Assembly (NCBI GenBank): GCA_016195815.1
Contig: JACPYX010000018.1
Span: 248,001 to 312,000, forward strand
Origin: Chloroflexota bacterium
GTDB lineage: Bacteria > Chloroflexota > Anaerolineae > Anaerolineales > Villigracilaceae
DNA: 64,000 nt
Reading direction: 5' to 3'
In this document: one piece after another, positions 36,537 through 42,843 of the stretch
Layout of the letters: every line of letters starts with the position of its first letter
Position numbering within the stretch: the stretch's first letter is position 1
Notes under the pieces: generated by a model
The model's input: only the letters and a program-made list of their open reading frames with translations
Database searches by the model: none
What the model was told of the DNA's origin: nothing
Position numbers and translations under genes: made by a program

Positions 36537-36566
36537 TTGACTTAAACATGAAGTAAGTGATAAACT
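36537..36566 (+). promoter_or_regulatory. Sigma70-type promoter
   Basis: TTGACT, 18 bases, TAAACT. Its transcript would run through the three inverted repeats at 36612-36716 before reaching the gene at 36725. Confidence 0.55.
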
Positions 36567-36611
36567 CCCGCCGGATCAACATCTGCACCTTACATCACAA
36601 AAAAATAATAA

Positions 36612-36641
36612 CGCCCTGAGGTGTGCGCACACCTCAGGGCG
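36612..36641. repeat. Perfect 30-bp palindrome
   Basis: CGCCCTGAGGTGTGC followed at once by its exact complement, with no spacer. It is the first of three inverted repeats in 105 bases. A spacer-less palindrome of this size suits a dimeric DNA-binding protein or recombinase better than an RNA hairpin. Confidence 0.9.
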
Positions 36642-36646
36642 CAGTT

Positions 36647-36667
36647 GCTGACAGGCGCACTGTCAGC
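36647..36667. repeat. Second inverted repeat of the cluster
   Basis: GCTGACAG, loop GCGCA, CTGTCAGC. It starts six bases after the 30-bp palindrome. Confidence 0.85.
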
Positions 36668-36687
36668 GAGGGAATTCTAACACAACC

Positions 36688-36722
36688 CCCGCTGGTAGAG
36701 AAAGCCTGCCAGCGGGAGTTTT
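36688..36722 (+). terminator. Third inverted repeat with T tract, just before a start codon
   Basis: CCCGCTGG and CCAGCGGG around a 13-base loop, then AGTTTTTT; the next ATG is at 36725. This is a terminator-like structure directly upstream of translation start, so it could attenuate the downstream operon or hide the ribosome-binding site (GCGGGAG lies in the stem). Confidence 0.7.
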
Positions 36723-36724
36723 TT

Positions 36725-37090
36725 ATGGATCGCTTACAACTGCAACACCTGCTCCAAACAGTACAAAAGTATGACATCGCATCCAACCCAATCTGGTGTA
36801 CGCCAGCCGACAATCCGGGCGGAGATTGGCTCGCGGTCGCAAATCAGATGACACAAGGTTCCTGGACGAAGCCCTGTGAATTCGTTGCCACCGTATTCGC
36901 CGCATGGGATGACGAGATCAAGAACATTACCCACCTTTCCCTTTCCACATACAGATCGGCGATCCGGAAAGATAACCGTAAGCTGATTTTCAACCTTCCC
37001 GCCGATATTGCCTGGGCGGGACAAAAAGCCGAATGGATATTTCAGCAGGCAGGCCTTTCGGATCCAGTCATCGTTGTGGAGGAAGAATGA
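36725..37090 (+). CDS. Unknown small protein, first of a mobile-element operon
   Basis: A 121-residue soluble protein that I do not recognise. It is mixed alpha/beta with several Trp residues (SNPIWCTPADNPGGDWLAVA). The track of open codons extends upstream, but the hairpin cluster there argues for the ATG at 36725. Its stop overlaps the next start (ATGA). Confidence 0.6.
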   Translation: MDRLQLQHLLQTVQKYDIASNPIWCTPADNPGGDWLAVANQMTQGSWTKPCEFVATVFAAWDDEIKNITHLSLSTYRSAIRKDNRKLIFNLPADIAWAGQKAEWIFQQAGLSDPVIVVEEE

Positions 37091-37299
37091 GGCCTCAGCT
37101 TGGCGATGCCGTGCGGGTCTGGCGCTGGGAAGGACAAACAAGGCGCGAAACAACTGGCGTCATTGAGCAGATACGAAAGCTGAATCCAATGCGCCGCGAA
37201 GGTCTGGTGAATGGCAACTGGTACATCTTGCGCAGTGATCTCAGGAACGGTGTTGAGATCATCAAAAAGGCAGGCCGAAAACGAACGCCACCGATGTAA
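37087..37299 (+). CDS. Unknown small basic protein
   Basis: A 70-residue protein, rich in Arg (MRPQLGDAVRVWRWEGQTRR), likely an SH3- or KOW-like small barrel by its strand pattern (GDAVRVWRWEG, TTGVIEQI, NWYILRSDL). It is translationally coupled to the preceding gene by ATGA overlap. Function unknown. Confidence 0.55.
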   Translation: MRPQLGDAVRVWRWEGQTRRETTGVIEQIRKLNPMRREGLVNGNWYILRSDLRNGVEIIKKAGRKRTPPM

Positions 37300-37364
37300 A
37301 GACGCTCCCCCTACCCACTCCCGGAAGGGTTGTCACGGTCCCGCTCTCGCTTCTGCCTGAATAC

Positions 37365-37475
37365 ATGGCGTTTCACGCTATCGAACTCAAATCCTATCAC
37401 CAACAGCCAGCGCCCGGTCGAGGCGATATTTTCAGGGCAACACGAAACAATACTATTCTGGAGACACAGAAATGA
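37365..37475 (+). CDS. Possible 36-aa coupled gene
   Basis: A small frame beginning MAFHAIELKSYHQQPAPGRG whose stop overlaps the next ATG in the same ATGA arrangement used twice elsewhere in this operon. The frame is coding-like upstream of the ATG too (VVTVPLSLLPEY) but no earlier ATG, GTG or TTG exists. No clear ribosome-binding site. Weak call. Confidence 0.3.
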   Translation: MAFHAIELKSYHQQPAPGRGDIFRATRNNTILETQK

Positions 37476-37963
37476 ATACTCAAAGCAATTTCGATCTGTC
37501 CGACTTGACGAATCGCCTGAGCGAGATTGGCGGCAAATTATCTGCGGATCAACGCAACCTCATCGAACAGGTATCGAACAATAGCCATCCTGATTGCGGC
37601 GTAGAGAACTACGCAGAGAACTACGCAAAGATATGGGATGAATTGCAAGCAAAATCAATCCTGATGGCACAGATCAAACTCAGGCGTGAGGAGATTGACG
37701 CTGAGTTGCTTGGGAAATTGGGAAAGAAAGGTTTTGCGCGATACCAAAAGGAGCGGGCGTCCCGCCGCCAAACGCATGGCGTTGATTATCGACCTGATCC
37801 TCAATTGAATGAGTTACAGAACATCCTGCACGATATTCGCAATGGCGCAATTTCGTTCCGCCAATTGCTGCCTTTCCTTCTCTCGGTCATCAGCCGAAAG
37901 ATCAAGAACCGCTATGCCCTGCCCGACGATGAATGCGGCCCTTTCCACGCCGCGTTGAGCTGA
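37472..37963 (+). CDS. Unknown helical protein of the mobile element
   Basis: A 163-residue charged, mostly helical soluble protein (LTNRLSEIGGKLSADQRNLI, KLRREEIDAELLGKLGKKGF). No family recognised. Its end overlaps by frame with the following membrane-protein gene region (next start at 37981). Confidence 0.55.
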   Translation: MNTQSNFDLSDLTNRLSEIGGKLSADQRNLIEQVSNNSHPDCGVENYAENYAKIWDELQAKSILMAQIKLRREEIDAELLGKLGKKGFARYQKERASRRQTHGVDYRPDPQLNELQNILHDIRNGAISFRQLLPFLLSVISRKIKNRYALPDDECGPFHAALS

Positions 37964-37980
37964 GAACGCCGTTGGACAAC

Positions 37981-38535
37981 ATGGAAAATACAGCCTCGCG
38001 CCTGCAAAAAAAGATCGCAGAATTAGCCAAGACCTTAGTCGCCTTCATCAAGGTGCTTGTCCTCGGCATTGTGGCGGCCATCCTTTACGCCATCCCCTGG
38101 CTTCTTCGTGCGGCGGCGGTGGTCGGTTGGTTGGTTGCAGGCTATGCTGGCATCACAACAGTCAAAGCCATCTACGCGCCCTACTCCCCCACCTTCCCGT
38201 TGCTTGCCCTGCAATTTGCAATAATCGTCACGATGGTGGCTTGGACCGGAGCCACGCTCTTATTGAATCCCAAGAACATCTGGGGCGGGCTGGCGGCGGG
38301 TGGTCTGGTTCTCGGCGGTTTCTCGATACTTGCCAATTGGCTCGCATCCCGCTGGCAATATGCCGATCTTTTCTTCCGCATCCTGCCTCCCGCCCTATTC
38401 TCTGTCTTGTTGATATTCGAGACAGTCCGCCTGCGCTCGATGCGGCAGAACGGAAAAGCCACAATGTCAGTTCCGGCTTTTATGTGGCTGCGAAAATCGA
38501 AAGGAGGTGACGTTCGATCCCCCGGCGAAAAATAA
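37981..38535 (+). CDS. Polytopic membrane protein
   Basis: A 184-residue protein with about four to five membrane helices (TLVAFIKVLVLGIVAAILYA, LLALQFAIIVTMVAWTGATL, GGLAAGGLVLGGFSILANWL, LPPALFSVLLIFETV) and a basic C-terminus. Start chosen at ATG 37981; 16 upstream codons overlap the previous gene. Function unknown; such proteins often form the membrane platform of transfer machinery. Confidence 0.6.
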   Translation: MENTASRLQKKIAELAKTLVAFIKVLVLGIVAAILYAIPWLLRAAAVVGWLVAGYAGITTVKAIYAPYSPTFPLLALQFAIIVTMVAWTGATLLLNPKNIWGGLAAGGLVLGGFSILANWLASRWQYADLFFRILPPALFSVLLIFETVRLRSMRQNGKATMSVPAFMWLRKSKGGDVRSPGEK

Positions 38536-38545
38536 AAAGCCACCA

Positions 38546-38578
38546 CCTCGCGGTAAGCATGACGGCCACACCGCGAGG
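38546..38578. repeat. Inverted repeat between two membrane-protein genes
   Basis: CCTCGCGGT and ACCGCGAGG, 15-base loop, in the 107-base gap before the gene at 38643. No T run. It may be an mRNA processing or stabilising hairpin. Confidence 0.5.
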
Positions 38579-38642
38579 CGGCAACCAAACGCATTGTATC
38601 ACTGCCGCCTACTGCTTTCAAACCAACAAGAGGTAAAGAGAC

Positions 38643-39563
38643 ATGACCAACAACAATTCAATCACGAACGAACTGACCGGCAGTGCCAATAATGGCATCG
38701 AGACTGATCACGGCGGGCTGGGCTTTGGCGATCTGGTCGTCCTGCTGCTCGACGCGGTGCTTCTGATTTATACCGCCTGGCGCAGTTACGATTTTCTGAC
38801 CACCACCGTCCCGGATGGCTTTCAGATGCTGGCCCTGGTCGGGCTGTGGGGCCTGGACATTGGCGCGGTGGCCTGGTCGCTGGTGTGGATATTCGGCTCC
38901 AGCGCCCAATACCAGGACTGGACTTCGATGGCGTTCTTCATCATCGACCTCATGGGCGTGATCCTGACCAGCATTACCGACTCATTGATGTACGGTCAGA
39001 AAGGCGGAGCGCTGACCGGCATCCTGGCTGGGGTGGCAGTCGTGGCGATCCCGCTGATCGTGGTATTCAATGTCGTGGCTGGTTTTATCTATCACATGAC
39101 CAGCCCCGAAACAAAAGCGCGCCGCGCGGCTCGCAAGTCGTCTGCCGAACACAAGAGGAAGATGGGCGAGATCGCCGAAATGGAACGCGACCTGATCTAC
39201 GCCGAACAATATCTATTGGCAAAACAGGAGACTCTGGACAAAGCCACCATTCTGGCTGAGATCAAGACCGCACAGGACGCAGTTGAAAAAGCCACTCGTG
39301 CGAAGTTGCGCGACCAGCTTGGCATTCAGCAAAACGCCAACACGCTCAAAGCCAATGACGCAGGCAGCGACAAATTGGCAACCCTGAAATCGCACCTGGC
39401 CGACTTGAGGAACAAACTCGACATAGCCAGCGCTTCAGTCACACCTGTCCCGCAAGCCGAGAGTGACACTGCGACGACTCCTGATCTTGCGCTCATTGAG
39501 TCAGGCGCTCCATCGCCGGAGGCGATAAAGGGAAACGGTCACGGTAAGACGGACCCTATATAG
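38643..39563 (+). CDS. Four-helix membrane protein with cytoplasmic coiled coil
   Basis: A 306-residue protein. Residues 28-165 carry four membrane helices (GFGDLVVLLLDAVLLIYTAW, MLALVGLWGLDIGAVAWSL, MAFFIIDLMGVILTSITD, ILAGVAVVAIPLIVVFNVVA); residues 170-265 are a charged coiled-coil (KRKMGEIAEMERDLIYAEQY). Tail is disordered. AAGAGGTAAAGAGAC precedes the ATG. No named family; a structural or DNA-processing scaffold is possible. Confidence 0.6.
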   Translation: MTNNNSITNELTGSANNGIETDHGGLGFGDLVVLLLDAVLLIYTAWRSYDFLTTTVPDGFQMLALVGLWGLDIGAVAWSLVWIFGSSAQYQDWTSMAFFIIDLMGVILTSITDSLMYGQKGGALTGILAGVAVVAIPLIVVFNVVAGFIYHMTSPETKARRAARKSSAEHKRKMGEIAEMERDLIYAEQYLLAKQETLDKATILAEIKTAQDAVEKATRAKLRDQLGIQQNANTLKANDAGSDKLATLKSHLADLRNKLDIASASVTPVPQAESDTATTPDLALIESGAPSPEAIKGNGHGKTDPI

Positions 39564-39862
39564 GCCGGACAGCGGAGCACATTTTCCGTTTTGACCTGGA
39601 CGCGCTAAGACAGATCAAATGGCCCAACGCGATCCAGGTCCAACGGCGGGGAGCCAGCCGCCTGCCTCACCCCAGCGAGGCGCTGGCATTGGTACTCGGA
39701 GCGCTGGGAACGCTCAACCGCTCGTCCGGCGTAAAAACGATCAACACGGAAATGAACGGCCAGCCGGTTGCCCTGGCAGTGATCGAGGGTGCGCGGTTCG
39801 GCGAAGATCACAACGGTAACACAACGCTGAACGAAGTCAGCCACGCGGCGGACCCGGAATAG
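39548..39862 (+). CDS. Coding-like frame without a normal start codon
   Basis: This frame is open from 39548 to the TAG at 39860 and reads like a real small protein (DALRQIKWPNAIQVQRRGAS, RLPHPSEALALVLGALGTLN, QPVALAVIEGARFGED). It has no usable ATG or GTG and no early TTG; the only options are a rare start (CTG at about 39596, ATT or ATA) or a -1 frameshift out of the preceding gene, whose last 16 bases it overlaps. It stops ten bases before the next ATG. Function unknown. Confidence 0.5.
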   Translation, partial: DGPYIGRTAEHIFRFDLDALRQIKWPNAIQVQRRGASRLPHPSEALALVLGALGTLNRSSGVKTINTEMNGQPVALAVIEGARFGEDHNGNTTLNEVSHAADPE

Positions 39863-39872
39863 GTACTGCGCT

Positions 39873-40364
39873 ATGGATACGGAACAACTCAAACGAACCC
39901 TTCAAGATCAACGCAGCCGCAGGGCGGCGAAATCACCTGCCTCGCAGCATGGCAAAGGCGCGAGTTGGAAAACCTTCTTCGCTTTGCTCGGTGTTGCGCT
40001 GTTCAGCTTCATCGTTCTGATCGGGATGATCTATCTTGCCAGGCCAACATCATCCCCCGCTCAGGAAGCATCGCCATCGTCGCTGCCTGCGGCAGTCGTA
40101 TTGCCATCTGCAGCGGTAACAGATTCCGTAAGCGCATCCGCGAGGGTCTGCACCAGTATTCCAGACGGACGATTGCGCGTCCACTTTAAACCGGGCAACG
40201 GCAGCGAAGTACGCGGCTACCTGGCCGAGGGCGAAGAAGTCCAAATCGTCCTCGGCCCCGGCGGCCAAATCGAATCCCAATCCATACAAGGCGGCCAGTG
40301 GGAGCTTCTCTCATCCCCGGTCTCAGGCTGGGTCAACGCCGACTATATTTGCGAGACAAAATGA
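39873..40364 (+). CDS. Single-pass membrane protein with external SH3-like domain
   Basis: A 163-residue protein: basic cytoplasmic N-terminus, one membrane helix at about 34-55 (FFALLGVALFSFIVLIGMIYL), a Ser/Pro linker and a C-terminal SH3b-like barrel (ARVCTSIPDGRLRVHFKPGN, EVQIVLGPGGQ, SGWVNADYIC) with a likely disulfide. It may touch peptidoglycan. Its stop overlaps the next ATG (ATGA). Confidence 0.6.
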   Translation: MDTEQLKRTLQDQRSRRAAKSPASQHGKGASWKTFFALLGVALFSFIVLIGMIYLARPTSSPAQEASPSSLPAAVVLPSAAVTDSVSASARVCTSIPDGRLRVHFKPGNGSEVRGYLAEGEEVQIVLGPGGQIESQSIQGGQWELLSSPVSGWVNADYICETK

Positions 40365-40681
40365 AAGCATATCTTTTCAACAACCACGCGACTTCGTACT
40401 TCAATGCCCTGACTGGAGCGCAGACCGTCCCGACCGCCTGGCAGAAGAATCTAAAGGACGGAGACTTCTACGAGATCGCCCCTGTTGACGGCTCCGCATT
40501 TCCCACGATCTACGGCAAGATTCTCGAAGTTCGGGACGAGGGATTCTTTTGGGTGAAGGCGTACAGCGCATGGTGTCCGCAGGGCGAAGAAGGATTGCTC
40601 TGTATTGTGGAACCGACCCGCAGAATCACCCAGGAAGAATTTCGCGCCGCGGCGGAAAACAACTTTACAAAAGGAGAATAA
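40361..40681 (+). CDS. Unknown small soluble protein
   Basis: A 106-residue alpha/beta protein (MKAYLFNNHATSYFNALTGA, DGSAFPTIYGKILEV). Start chosen at the ATG overlapping the previous stop. No family recognised. It is the middle gene of a coupled run of small genes before parA. Confidence 0.55.
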   Translation: MKAYLFNNHATSYFNALTGAQTVPTAWQKNLKDGDFYEIAPVDGSAFPTIYGKILEVRDEGFFWVKAYSAWCPQGEEGLLCIVEPTRRITQEEFRAAAENNFTKGE

Positions 40682-40685
40682 AACC

Positions 40686-40952
40686 ATGTCTCAAGTCACC
40701 ATAGTTAGAAAAGGTTATTACTTCGAGATCAAAGGGAGCTTTCCAATCATCACGGGCGAAGCTCTGACCGACTCAAAGAACGGCTCTTTCAAAGCGCAGA
40801 TTTTCAGCGACCTGTTCCCGCTCGGCAAAACCCTGACGGTCAACGTCACAGCGCCTGACCGCGAAATCTCGAAGCGAGAGTTCGACAAAGCCAAAGCCGA
40901 ATTGAAGGCAAAAGCCGAGCGCGGCCAGGCCGGATGGCCGGAACAACAATAA
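40686..40952 (+). CDS. Unknown small protein upstream of parA
   Basis: An 88-residue protein (MSQVTIVRKGYYFEIKGSFP) ending in a charged helix. The ATG follows AAAGGAGAATAAAACC, better than the open codons upstream. No recognised family. It sits 17 bases before the ParA-type gene. Confidence 0.55.
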   Translation: MSQVTIVRKGYYFEIKGSFPIITGEALTDSKNGSFKAQIFSDLFPLGKTLTVNVTAPDREISKREFDKAKAELKAKAERGQAGWPEQQ

Positions 40953-40969
40953 AAAAGGATCGCATCATC

Positions 40970-41722
40970 ATGATGAAGATAATCACCATAGCGGCAGACA
41001 AGGGCGGGACCGGAAAGACCACAACGACCCTTTCCGTGGCCGGGGAAGTATCCCTGCGCGGGCGGCGCTGCCTGATCGTGGACTTTGATCCGCAGGGGCA
41101 ATGCGCCGTAGCCCTCGGCCTGACCCAGGAGTCGGGCGTGTTCAACCTGCTGGTCAACACCACTTTTGATGCGCGCCAGTGGATTCGTCCCACTGGCCGG
41201 GAAGGGCTGGACATCATCCCTGGCGACCGCATGACTGCCACCGCGCAGATCGTAATCAACGCCGAGAATCGCGGGATCGACACCATCCGCAAATTGCTCA
41301 ATCCGCTAAAAGCTGAATACGATTACATCTTTCTGGACACTGCCCCATCTGTTGGCGGCATCCAGGAGCGCGCGATCTTCGCGGCTGACCTGGTGCTGAT
41401 CCCAAGCGCCACTGAGTTCATGTCCACCAACGGCCTCGGCCAAACAATGGACCTGCTCACCACCCTGCAAAGCAAGCACAACTGGCCGGGCAAACTTCTT
41501 GGTATCCTGCCGACCTTCTTTGACGAACAGACCAGCGAATCGAAAACGACCCTCGATGAATTAAAAAGGAATTTCGGGGATGCCGTTCTGCCTCCGATCC
41601 ACCGCGCCACGATTTTGCGCGAAGCTCCCGCGGAGGGAAAAATAGTTTATGAACTCGATCCGCAGCACCGTGCCACTCGTGAGTATTACGCCCTGAGTCA
41701 ACACTTGATCAAATATTCGTGA
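40970..41722 (+). CDS. parA: ParA-family partition ATPase
   Basis: A 250-residue ParA/Soj-type ATPase that moves plasmid or ICE DNA over the nucleoid. The deviant Walker A (ADKGGTGKTTTT, with the signature lysine), switch I VDFDPQGQCAVALGL, Walker B YIFLDTAPSVGG and the C-terminal PPIHRATILREAPAEGKIV block are typical of small plasmid ParA proteins without an HTH. The ATG at 40970 follows AAAAAAGGATC; 12 upstream codons are open. The next gene, eight bases on, is probably its DNA-binding partner. Confidence 0.92.
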   Translation: MMKIITIAADKGGTGKTTTTLSVAGEVSLRGRRCLIVDFDPQGQCAVALGLTQESGVFNLLVNTTFDARQWIRPTGREGLDIIPGDRMTATAQIVINAENRGIDTIRKLLNPLKAEYDYIFLDTAPSVGGIQERAIFAADLVLIPSATEFMSTNGLGQTMDLLTTLQSKHNWPGKLLGILPTFFDEQTSESKTTLDELKRNFGDAVLPPIHRATILREAPAEGKIVYELDPQHRATREYYALSQHLIKYS

Positions 41723-41730
41723 GGTTTCTT

Positions 41731-42363
41731 ATGGCCCGACAAAACGCCCTGCGCCCTCAAATCACCACACTGCCAACGGATGCTACTGGCATGGTCCAGC
41801 CCGTTGATGTGACGCTCATGATCCCCACCGCGAAGCAAGCCAAAGAGTCGCGGACTGGCCGCGACCGCAAATGGGAAAAGAAGAACCCGGCGAGCAGTTA
41901 TCGCATCCCGCCCGACCTGCATATTCAAGCGAAGGATATTCGCTCTTTCATTCTCGAAAGAGCGAATGACAAAATGACCAGCGCATCCATGATTGCAAAC
42001 GCTATGATGGTCTACGCCCTGGCGCATGTGCGTGACGGCAGCCTGACGATCGAGGCGCGTCCCAAGCCGGAACGTCGCAAGATGGCATTGGTGTTGACCG
42101 AAGTCAATGAGTGGCCGCGTGAAAAGACCGCAAAAATCAAAGCCGCACCCAAGATCAAGGCCGAAGCGCCCAGCCTCGTCATCACATATCGTTGGAGTCG
42201 TGATGTGAACACGCAAATCAAAGCTCTTGCTGGTGATGCGATCTCGGAGGGGGAGATAGTGGTGTTCCTCTTGAACTTTGCGCTTCAAGGCTATAACAGC
42301 GGGAAGCTGCAATTCAAGGAGGAAACAACCAGGGCGAATCAAATAGTGGGCGCGACATGGTAG
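41731..42363 (+). CDS. Probable ParB-like/centromere-binding partner with two related domains
   Basis: A 210-residue protein directly after parA. I see two related segments of about 50 residues: 50-105 (SYRIPPDLHIQAKDIRSFIL then ASMIANAMMVYALAHVRDGS) and 150-200 (ITYRWSRDVNTQIKALAGDA then EIVVFLLNFALQGYNSGKL). Each starts with a strand and ends with two helices, as ribbon-helix-helix DNA-binding domains do. There is no classical ParB CTPase motif. Position suggests a type Ib-like centromere-binding protein. The GTG at 41719 is possible but the ATG is better spaced. Confidence 0.6.
   Translation: MARQNALRPQITTLPTDATGMVQPVDVTLMIPTAKQAKESRTGRDRKWEKKNPASSYRIPPDLHIQAKDIRSFILERANDKMTSASMIANAMMVYALAHVRDGSLTIEARPKPERRKMALVLTEVNEWPREKTAKIKAAPKIKAEAPSLVITYRWSRDVNTQIKALAGDAISEGEIVVFLLNFALQGYNSGKLQFKEETTRANQIVGATW
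41938..41967. repeat. Intragenic perfect inverted repeat
   Basis: ATTCGCTCTTTC, six-base loop, GAAAGAGCGAAT, inside the ParB-like gene. The 12-bp perfect stem is unusual for coding DNA and could be a protein-binding site. Confidence 0.7.
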
Positions 42364-42430
42364 TGAGACTCAAAATCCGGCTCATCGTTTTGTCGGAAAA
42401 ACGCGCGCATTTTTCAGGGCAAAAAAGGTA

Positions 42431-42506
42431 TGTAAGCGTCACCGCTTACATGGCCGCTACAGCCGCTACAAGCCGCTTACTTTTGACGTTTACGCCGCCG
42501 CTTACA
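42431..42506 (+). repeat. Iteron- or centromere-like repeat array
   Basis: Five direct copies of (G/A)CCGCT(T)ACA at 42441, 42453, 42462, 42472 and 42497, plus one inverted copy TGTAAGCG at 42431 that makes an 8-bp palindrome with the first. It occupies the 305-base gap between the parA/parB-like pair and the replication genes, where parS sites and iteron origins usually lie. No other gene is visible between 42364 and 42668. Confidence 0.75.
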
Positions 42507-42668
42507 TTCTCGCATCAAGAACCCTGGGAAGCCTCCTGAAAAAGCCAAAAGGCTTGGTGATATGGGTACGAAAACATCCCCCACTGTAGGGCTTCCTGTG
42601 GGTTTTTAGAAAATCGTCATAGAAATTATTTTCAGGGCTTTTGAAGCCCGGAAAGCGGAGAAAAAAAC

Positions 42669-42842
42669 ATGATCATCGTAAGCATCACCATCAACGCAGA
42701 CAGCGCAGAGTTCCTCTGTGCCGCTCTCGAAAAACTGGCGCGGAAACTGCAAGACCGCGATCCGAGCGACCCAGACAACCGATCTCTCACGGCCGTTACC
42801 GAACACGCCATCGCAACAATGACGTGGAGCGAGGAGGAATAA
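42669..42842 (+). CDS. Small 57-aa protein before the initiator gene
   Basis: A short acidic protein (MIIVSITINADSAEFLCAAL, ending MTWSEEE). A purine-rich stretch (CGGAGAAAAAAA) precedes the ATG and it ends one base before the next gene's ATG with GAGGAGGAA as shared ribosome-binding site, so it is likely real and coupled. Function unknown. Confidence 0.55.
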   Translation: MIIVSITINADSAEFLCAALEKLARKLQDRDPSDPDNRSLTAVTEHAIATMTWSEEE

Positions 42843-42843
42843 C

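Noticed and set aside
38501-38510. Perfect Shine-Dalgarno AAGGAGGTGA inside the end of a membrane-protein gene
   Set aside because: No start codon follows at useful spacing; the downstream frame from the overlapping GTG is not protein-like.
41698-42342. Minus-strand frame covering the ParB-like gene
   Set aside because: Antisense to a coupled parA-parB-like pair; no motif.
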